Shown piece by piece: positions 56,192 through 64,000 of a DNA stretch of 64,000 nt. How positions within the stretch are numbered: the stretch's first letter is position 1; each line of letters opens with the position of its first letter. This DNA comes from Thozetella sp. PMI_491 (taxonomy: Eukaryota > Ascomycota > Sordariomycetes > Chaetosphaeriales > Chaetosphaeriaceae): the NCBI GenBank assembly GCA_021432635.1, contig MU270028.1, positions 411,620-475,619 on the forward strand, read 5' to 3'. The position numbers and the translations under genes are program-made. The notes beneath the pieces were generated by a model that was not told the origin of the DNA, searched no databases, and was given only the letters and a program-made list of their open reading frames with translations.

Positions 56192-59100
56192 TATGATGGC
56201 GGTTGTGAGGGTGATGTTTGTAAATGATTAAGATCGCAAAGACTGCAAAGGGGCCGTAAGAGAGAGCGACTGGTAAGGTTGGAAAGAGTACCAGGACAGT
56301 TAGAAGAGAAGATCGTCCATTAATATACGAGTTGAGAGCTCCAAGAAACTGTGGCCGACAGGGTAACCTAAACACTTCAACGTTGCAACAGTGAGCCTCA
56401 GACCGAACAGGAAGCTGTCCTTTCGAGTGGGCTTTACTAGCGGTACTTGGCCTGGGTCCCTGGTAAGCACAGCCCATATTTGATATGAAGGATTCTATAT
56501 GTATAATCCTCCCCCGAACACAAGGCAACCTCTGCCGATAGGACCTCTACGCGGCGGTAAGCCAGGCCTTGTATCGGAAATCTGTCGAGAACATCACTTT
56601 CACGCACGCAGAGTCGGCGTTCCTAGTAAGAAACCATGCTACGCTTGCCTAATATTGTAACGCGATCAGTCTCTTAGGTCTTAGAGAACTGCAAACAGCC
56701 CCGGCAGTACCCCGGCAGTGGGATGCCTTGGCGTAATTCGATGGATGAGAAGCTGACGGCTTGGAGTGCCCCACTGCTGCTAATTTCCCCAGTACCGTAG
56801 GTCCCTACTTATACCCTGGTCCCGGAGGTTGTAACCTTGGGAAAGTTGCGGCTCCGTTGGCATCACTGATTGGTGCAATCGCTAACAGCGCTTATTGGTG
56901 GAGTCTCCAATTAAGTTTAGAAATAACTCGTTCGTTTGTCTTCGTCAAGGGGCTACTGTTGTAGCGCCGCCTACTCTGTTGCTTGGTGAAAGGATTCCTG
57001 GTAAGTAGGCAAGTTTCAAGCTAAAAATCTTTCCAGGACCAGAGAGTACCTTATACTCGCGTATAGTTATGGCAGCCTCTTAACCCTCTCCCCCCCCCCA
57101 GTCGTAAGATCAAAAGACTAGCGTAACTGCGTGACTAATGCTACTTTGGTTGGAAATAGAATGGGCTTAACCCCGACAACTACGCATTTACTCGACTGCT
57201 GATCATTACTCGTGTCGGAATTTTGACTATGAGTGGAACTTTTGCACATACGTTCTTCGGTTCTTGGATGTAGAAAAAAGAGTTACCTGGATAATTTACT
57301 AGTCTCTTGATGATTGGGTTCCTCGAACACGTGGCCAGTTCCATTGATCTAGCGCCACCTGTTCTCTCTCACTAGCACTTGTTCCTGATGCTGACAGGAT
57401 TGGTAGCCTCGGCTGCCAAGTAACAGCAATGCAACGTAGGAGATAACGTTATGCGTCCCAAACAAGTTGCTGCCGCGAAGGAATATGGGGTGAAAAAAAA
57501 CCCCTCCCACCTAACCTCAAGGCACGGGCCATTTTTGATGGTCGTTATTTGCTGAGCGGTAACATGAAGTCACGCCGTGTTCTATGTACTCTCTAAGCCT
57601 ATTTCCCCTTGGGCCACCCTCATCGGCTTGCGCCAGCTGATGTCGTGCATAATTATTATCCTTCAACGTTTGCATTGCCAAGGAGCGCATCGATCGAGCT
57701 TGGTCTCACGCTTGTGACACGCCCCTAGCCTGAAAAAGACCTCGCCGCTCCGCGGCCGTGGCAATTTTCACAATACCGGTTCTAGAAACTTGCGTGCACA
57801 GAACTTGTATTTGAATAGAGATGAAAGGAGAGAGTTTTACCGCAACTAGACGCGACTTCCCCCGCCGGCCTTAAGACCATTAACAGGCCAATTCGTCGTA
57901 CGGGGTAAGATTTCTTTAAATACCGTGGCTGTAGGTCAACTTCAGAATTCTGCGGCGAGCTTTTGTTTTTGCTCTGGATGCAAGTATCAAGCTCAGCAGT
58001 TTAGCTAGAGGCAGTTAGCAGGCTAAAACTTACTGGAAGCCTAGTTTCTAGGCCATCCTCAAGGTAATGATGTTCTACAGGGTCCTTGGGGTCTTAAGTG
58101 TATACTACTTTCTAGATCCAGTGGAGTTCCCTCCACAGTTATCCTGCGCTAAGAAACGGAGCGAAGCCCAGAAGATACTCCAGTTAGTCACCGAGCGGTA
58201 TACTCTATTAGGCACGATTGTCTTAAAATGTGCGAACGACCACAAACACTTACATTAGTAACATCTCTCTCGTGGAGCTAAAAGGTTTAGACCCTCTTTG
58301 TGATTACAATAGCCTCGACACGGTAGCTTTTGTATAGAGAGATGAATAATGACAACTGTGTGTAGGGATTTTACTAAGTAGCAAGCTAGTACGTGAATGA
58401 CTTGAGAATTCGTGAGCATATTTACGGCTTCCACTGAACTTCCAATCCAAGCAACTTGGTATCGGTAGAGGTTTATAGTGAACTATGAAGATCCCCTAAG
58501 CGATAATTAAGGACTGGCGTAGATCTGGCTGGGCGCATCTCCTGCAAGAAAGGATTCGGGCAGTCGCCAATTGGTCTGTCTAAATAGCATTTCAGGACAC
58601 CCGTATGGCCTATCTACAGAATGAATATTCGTAAATATATAGAATAAATACTGTACTATTACCAGGGGGTATTCAGAGGAGCATCACTTTTGCCCTTTTG
58701 GCGTAGTTAGTGCGTGTTTTTTGCGACAGAAAGGAATTAGCGATCAATCCTGTCCCAAAGGTATTGTACAAAGTCAAAAAGTTTATCCGTACCATGACCT
58801 TAGGTACTTCTAATACTAGAGAATATAACTTTGTTTCGTCAAAGAAACCACCACTAACGTTGACCTCTGATATTCATCGCTCTCGGCGATAGGGTTGCGA
58901 AGCACTGTGGCTCATCACTCTCTCCCCGCAAAGAAAGCAATTTTCAAAGAAGTGCATATCCACAGCACAATCAGACGGGCCCGTTTAGGAATAAATCCGA
59001 GAGGGGGGCCAGATGGAGCATCGATTACTTGCCTCATCATTGGACCAGTCGTTTAGATCGCCATGTGATAAGCTCGAAATCCTTAGGTCATTTTCTTGAT

Positions 59101-59236
59101 TTCTACTTGCGGCGTAGTTGGGGCGCGGCACAAGAACGGCGCGACGGCACTCGCTTTCTTGCTGGGGTTTAAAAGGATGGCGCATCCCCTCGGGGGATGT
59201 GCATAGTTTTGTGCTTCTAGCCAAAGTACATGATTC
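56192..59236. other. long gene-free region
   Basis: About 3 kb between divergent LysM and P450 genes. Contains short ORFs only, and several AT-rich stretches. I see no transposon ORF, RNA gene or tandem repeat. Confidence 0.5.
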
Positions 59237-61006
59237 ATGATGCTGACGCCGCACACATGGGCGAGTGCGGTCGCCCTAGCGCCTGCGGCGCTCCTCTACC
59301 CAGCGATCGCTGTCAGCCTGGTAAAGACACCGATTAGAGCGGTAAAAATTTTTTTTTTTCACTAAGTTTCAAGTTTAGTATCTCTTCTATCTTATCCTCC
59401 AAGCGGTGTATAATATATTCCTACACCCTTTGCGCGGCTACCCCGGCCCTATCACCCATCGTGCTTCACGAATTCCGTGGGCTATCTCCCAGATGAGGGG
59501 CACCAAACCGTTCAAACTTCAAAAGCTCCACGATAAGTACGGGTCTGTTGTACGCGTCGCACCTAACTTTCTATCCTATACGGACGGGCGCGCCTGGAAA
59601 GAAATTTATGGCCACCGCCCCGGGCCTTTCTCAACGATGCCCAAGCCTGTAATGTTCTACGGCGCCACCGGAACACTGATGACTAACATCAGCAACGCGG
59701 ACGACGAGGAGCACGCGCGGTTACGAAAAGCCCTCGCTCCAGGCTTTTCAGAAAAAGCTCTCCGCGAGCAGGAACACATGATTACGCGGCATGTTGATCG
59801 ATTGCTGGCCGGGCTGGAAGAGCAGTGCCACGACGGAAAGAGAGCTTTGGAGATGGAGAAGTGGTATACCTGGACTACATTCGACATCATTGGTGACCTG
59901 GTCTTTGGCCAGGATTTTGGCGGACTCAAGAACACACGAAATGACCCTTTTATTCAACTCGTGTTCAACTCAGTCCGGGCGGGTGCTATCCTCTCAGGAT
60001 TGCGATATCTTGGCTTCGGCTTCCTCATCGAACAACTTCAGATGTTCGGTGTGAGCAAGAGCATCGAAGCTGTACTCGACAACATTGGGGAGCGACTAAA
60101 GGAGAGAATGGAGAGCAAAGATGAGCGTCCGGACCTTATTGAGGGGCTGTTGAGGAATAAGGATGCTTGGGTAAGTCCGGGCAGCGGTGAGCGCCCATAT
60201 GATGCGAGGAATTGCGACTCTAACGGTGTCTTCTATGGTAGGAACTGAGCTTTCTTAAACTGCGATCTAATGCCATGTTCCTGTCCGTCGCTGGCTCAGA
60301 GACCACAGCCACGTTGCTTGCTGGGGCCACATATCTTCTGCTTACTCACCCCGAGACAATGGCGAATCTTCAGCACGAGGTTCGGTCCAAGTTTAAACAT
60401 GTCGATGAGATCAATCTCTCTTCGGTCAACTCGCTCGAGTATATGCTGGCGGTACTAAACGAAACTGCACGGTACTACCCGCCAGTTTCTGGAGGCAACC
60501 CCCGACAAGTACCAGACGGAGGCGCCATGATCGCAGGGCGGTTCGTCCCAGGAAAGGTAATTGAATCCGAATCTCGGTCGCACCAGGAGCCCCGCTTTGC
60601 TAACCAAACCAATCGATCTAGACTTTGGTCGAGGTACCTCATTGGGCAATGTATCACAGCAAGGAGAATTGGTCTGAGCCATGGATCTTCAATCCGGAGC
60701 GATTTCTGGAGAGCGAGGGAAGTCGAGACAACTTGGAGGTCTTGCAACCTTTCAGTTACGGTCCTCGAAACTGCATTGGCCAAAAGTGAGCTTTTCAGAA
60801 ATAATCTGCACCAGTCTTTTGCATAACCGCTGACCCCTGTAAGCCTTGCCATCGCGGAGATGAGACTGATTCTTGCGCGTATGATATATACGTTTGACAT
60901 GAGCTTGGCTCCAGGCAGCGAGGACTGGATCAAACGCCAGGTTGCCTTCTCCATCTGGATCAAAATTCCTCTGCCAGTTTATCTTAGATCTAGGCGTCGA
61001 TCCTAG
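59237..61006 (+). CDS. cytochrome P450, 505 aa
   Basis: Exons 59237-59320, 59379-60170, 60242-60556, 60622-60785 and 60844-61006 close in frame. An N-terminal membrane anchor (ALLYPAIAVSLYLFYLILQAVY) and the HPLRGYPGP hinge are followed by the I-helix AGSETTATLL (oxygen-binding region), E-x-x-R in LNETARYYPP, PERF in FNPERFLE, and the heme loop PFSYGPRNCIGQ with the proximal Cys. It sits in the ER membrane and would hydroxylate an unidentified small molecule. The sequence style matches fungal CYP families acting on secondary metabolites or xenobiotics, but no family is assigned. It ends about 100 bp from the convergent hydrolase gene. Confidence 0.93.
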
Positions 61007-61107
61007 TAGATTACTCATACTGTCGAAATGAAGGACTGGGTTGGACCAAGCTGAAAGGTGCTAGATACCAGAAGAAATAAAGACGCTGAGTGGTACCACA
61101 GCGTCTG

Positions 61108-62965
61108 CTAGACATCCCATGGGCCATGCATAGCTTCGCAGGCCACCTCTTCTGATGGAACAGTGCCTGTATCAAAATACTCGGAAACGACCTTCTTCAC
61201 ACACGGTCCCATCGGGCCACGTATAACGCAGTGGCCCGTGGACTCCTGTACCAGGACTCCCGCGCCAGGGTGACTTCGGGCCATGGTGCGAGCGTTTCGG
61301 AGTGGGGTTATCGGATCGTACCTATTTGACATGAATAGAAGCGGTGCAGCTGGTCTGCTTGATTTCGGAAACTGGCTCGACTTCGAAGGGTCGGGCGTTT
61401 TGAACGGCCCCTTGAATTCCCAATTTGGACGCCATCGCCACCCGGAGCATGGAAGCCGAACGGTGGTTATGAAGCCGCCTGCGAGCGATGAGGTGGAGAG
61501 TTGCCTCTCTAAGTAATCACACCAATAGGATTCATCGCGGTCCGTGACATCATCGCCATCCAGGCAAGTAACGGCGGACTCAGAGTCCAAAAGTACCAGT
61601 GGGTCAGTAGAGGAGTTCGAGCATATGTCTAGAGGAGGCTTGATCCCGGAGAGGCTGGCATATATCTGCGAGAGCGAGGCTGTCTGTCCTTGCATGGCGT
61701 TGCTGAAAATCACGGCCAAGGCTTTCGATTGGTAGGTGGCATCGTATAGTGCCATATAGAAGACGGCACGGATTTCACCGGCTCTCATGTATACTCTGGC
61801 GCCATCATCAGTCGGCATGACAAGTGGCTTCATGTCCAAGCTGTCCGCCCATATCCAGAAACGACGGCTAATGTCGGCGCCTGACAGATCCCCTGGGTGG
61901 TGCAGTGCACAACCAGATGGGCCAGCAATGAAACATCCCTGGAAGAACATGCTGACAATTTCATCCGCATCTGCTCCGTCTGTGAGCGAGGCCTAGACTT
62001 GATTTATCAGCTTATATTCCTCGGGAGAACAATCATTGTTCATCTAGTCATGACGGGAGCCTGACCTGTTCATTGGCATAATCATCTGCATCGCATACTC
62101 CATCAAGAACCATGCGTCCGACGCGTCCAGGAAACATAGAAGCAAAGTAGTTACCCAGCAGAGTTCCATAGGAGATACCAAGGTACTGTAGCCTTGGCAA
62201 TTCTTCGTCTTCTTTCCCTGGCTGTGTCGTGGAGCGTAGTTCGAACCTAGCCTGTGCTTCCTGGTCATCCACCTGCTTGAGCCGCATCGCATTTTGCTTC
62301 CTTAGCTCTTCGGTCTTATCGACCAGAGCAAGCATGTCGCGAGCGACGTTGGGCGTCCCGACATAGGACAAGAAGTTTCCGTGGGCTGTCTCGCACTGGA
62401 GCGCATCGACCTTGGCTGCAGCAAGACGAAATGCGAGAGCCGCGGGGCTCAACTCGATTGCGCCGTTGACCATGAACTCAAGCGCCCGCATAGAGCCCGA
62501 GATGCCTGAGAAGCAGCCGATTCGTGGCGTGCTTTGACCAATCCCCCGAGGATCGAAGGAAATGATCTCATAGTGTTTCTTCCCAGGGATGTCGATAAGC
62601 TCCCGCAGCATGTTTCCTCTCCCACGGCAGAATTGTGTGCCCGACTGTCCAGGCCCGCCCGGCTGGGCGACAATAGTGCCGCCAAAGGATGGGTCTTCAT
62701 CATCCACCACGGCAGGCAGCTTTATAACTGCAATCGCTACAATCTCTTCATTCAAGTCGTCTAGCCAGTCGAGTGGTAACAGCAAACGCGCACACTGATA
62801 ACCTTCATAGCAGGCATGGTACTCGAGCTGGTGTGAAGGAGCTACGCTGCTCCAATCGAAGTCGGCGGTGCCGCCATTTGGAGGCTCAAGCGGGCTGGCA
62901 TGTACGTTGGCGAGTGCAGTGGAGCCGAAAAGGGCTGTCAATAGGCAATAATAATATCGTTTCAT
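61108..62965 (-). CDS. secreted alpha/beta hydrolase with TAP-like C-terminal domain, 594 aa
   Basis: Exons 62965-62066 and 61992-61108 are joined by a 73-bp intron. A signal peptide (YYYCLLTALFGSTALANVHAS) is followed by the oxyanion-region GGTIVAQPGGPGQSG, the nucleophile elbow GISYGTLLG (catalytic Ser), the Asp region FMSNRYDPITP and the His in QESTGHCVI. This triad and the TAP-like C-terminal half match secreted tripeptidyl-aminopeptidase-like serine hydrolases of fungi. It probably trims peptides outside the cell; esterase activity is possible. Confidence 0.9.
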
Positions 62966-63417
62966 TTTCCTACGTAGCCACAAAGAGGTCGAAGGATGTT
63001 TGTGCTGACTCGAGGAAGTTACGTCTCCACTGGCAATATTGTTTTAGCAAAATCGCACGTGATATTATTTATTACATGGGTCTTTTGGTGCTGAGCCTCC
63101 CAGAAGCGTCGATAAGGCACCAGTTTGTAGGTGCCGGCTACCCGGGGCGACAGGGCTACAAATCACGTGCTCAGTAGCTACCGAGAGAGAAAAGTGGCAT
63201 GTGCAACTTTTGTTTTTGATTCATCCATATATATACGTGCTAGCTATGTATAGCAGTGTTGTAAAAACACTGTCCCATCCTAATATGTATGGTGGTGAAG
63301 AAAACCAAGCGTGGGTATTCGTTCCGTCCCGATGTTTCCGAAAACCTCGCGGCATCATGTCGAAGTCACCGGTTCTTCTCGAATCTGCTTCTGCGCCGTT
63401 CGCATTATGCGCTAAGC
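62966..63417. other. intergenic region
   Basis: About 450 bp between two minus-strand genes, with nothing recognised. Confidence 0.45.
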
Positions 63418-63703
63418 TTAAACGCACTTGGCGACGGAGGGGGTGACCATGGTGCAGACAGAGTTGAGGCAGTTGAAGGATTGGCGCTGGCAATGAATGT
63501 TAGCATACGAGCGTCGGTCAAATATAAGTTTTTCGAGATGGCTGGAAACATACCCAAGCGGTGCCATCGCACCTCAGGGCCTCGTAGGCATCAGCGCAGG
63601 CGTAAAGGCCGTTCTGGGCAGCGGAGCAACCCTCGCCGTTGACGTAGGCGGAGACGGAGGTCGCGAGGACCGAGACGAGGAGGGCGGTGATCTTGAACTG
63701 CAT
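63418..63703 (-). CDS. small secreted cysteine-rich protein, 72 aa
   Basis: Exons 63703-63554 and 63486-63418 join through a 67-bp intron with a GCTAAC branch site. A signal peptide (MQFKITALLVSVLATSVSA) leaves a 53-residue mature peptide with six cysteines (GCSAAQ, YACAD, RCDG, FNCLN, VCTM, KCV). No known family recognised. Without splicing the last three cysteines are lost, so the intron is well supported. Candidate effector or defence-type peptide. Confidence 0.8.
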
Positions 63704-64000
63704 TTTGAAGGAGTTGAGGACTGCGAGAGAGCTCGGTAGTGATGTAGTGAAGCTGATGGAATTGTTTGAAGAGTTGGGGTGATCTGCGATGAGTCGAGAC
63801 TGGATGATGTTGGCACCCGGTGTAGTCTATATATACTCCAAAAGCTACCGGAGACGAAGCACCGCGTCTTCTTACATAATACGGCGGAATAACTAGGCTT
63901 TGGGTTAACGTAATCTACCACCTAATTAGACACACCACCTTGTTAGACACCGGGCCGCACCAGACCCACAGAAAATAGTTGCCAGCTGTAACAGCCTGAT
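63704..64000. other. window-end promoter region
   Basis: Upstream region of the 72-aa peptide gene; only the TATA stretch below is recognised. Confidence 0.45.
63828..63835 (-). promoter_or_regulatory. TATA box of the 72-aa peptide gene
   Basis: tatatata lies about 125 bp upstream of the ATG at 63703. Confidence 0.5.

Noticed and set aside
1-64000. CRISPR arrays, bacterial operons or a polyketide/peptide synthetase cluster
   Set aside because: No regularly spaced direct repeats and no backbone biosynthetic domains were seen; gene structure is eukaryotic.

Overview
The window is nuclear DNA of a filamentous ascomycete (Pezizomycotina; the gene families suggest Hypocreales or close relatives, an inference). 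The genes carry many short spliceosomal introns (about 47-139 bp) with GT...AG ends and CTAAC-like branch sites. The families are typically fungal: Zn2Cys6 regulators, a LaeA-like methyltransferase, an AA9 polysaccharide monooxygenase, a LysM protein, an F-box/ankyrin protein, DUF4470 and DUF7702 proteins. Exon joins were worked out by hand; unless a problem is stated, each model closes in frame. One assembly gap of N lies at 22153-23067.

Layout. 0-11.5 kb: the start of an MFS transporter cut by the edge, a TPR-DUF4470 protein, a flavin-reductase-like protein, a DUF1989 protein, a secreted AA9 LPMO and a cation-diffusion-facilitator transporter. 11.5-16 kb: a gene-poor, AT-rich, repeat-bearing island with a fold-back element and two decayed genes. 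16-22 kb: F-box/ankyrin, DUF7702 membrane protein and Zn2Cys6 regulator TF1, with a 117-bp tandem duplication between the last two. 22-32 kb: gap, tail of a Tc1/mariner transposase, a CAP-domain protein, amidohydrolase 1, HMG-CoA lyase and a nine-exon LaeA-like methyltransferase. 34-44 kb: beta-carbonic anhydrase 1, a membrane-anchored multicopper oxidase, an enoyl-reductase-like MDR protein, amidohydrolase 2 and beta-carbonic anhydrase 2. 45-54 kb: a one-pass cysteine-rich surface protein, a secreted SnoaL-like protein, an NmrA-like protein, Zn2Cys6 regulator TF2 (a close relative of TF1), an aldo/keto reductase and a small secreted cysteine-rich protein. 55-64 kb: a two-LysM secreted protein, a long gene-free stretch, a cytochrome P450, a TAP-like secreted hydrolase and a second small cysteine-rich protein.

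How they may work together. No polyketide, peptide or terpene backbone enzyme is visible, so this is not a complete classical secondary-metabolite cluster. Most striking is that three families occur twice within about 30 kb: the TF1/TF2 regulators, two beta-carbonic anhydrases and two amidohydrolases. Together with the oxidoreductases (multicopper oxidase, MDR, NmrA-like, AKR, P450) this resembles an accessory catabolic or detoxifying region controlled by paralogous regulators, but that is inference. The most unusual gene structure is in the multicopper oxidase: the only splicing I find that keeps the copper-binding His-Leu-His motif uses a 2-nucleotide exon between two well-formed introns.
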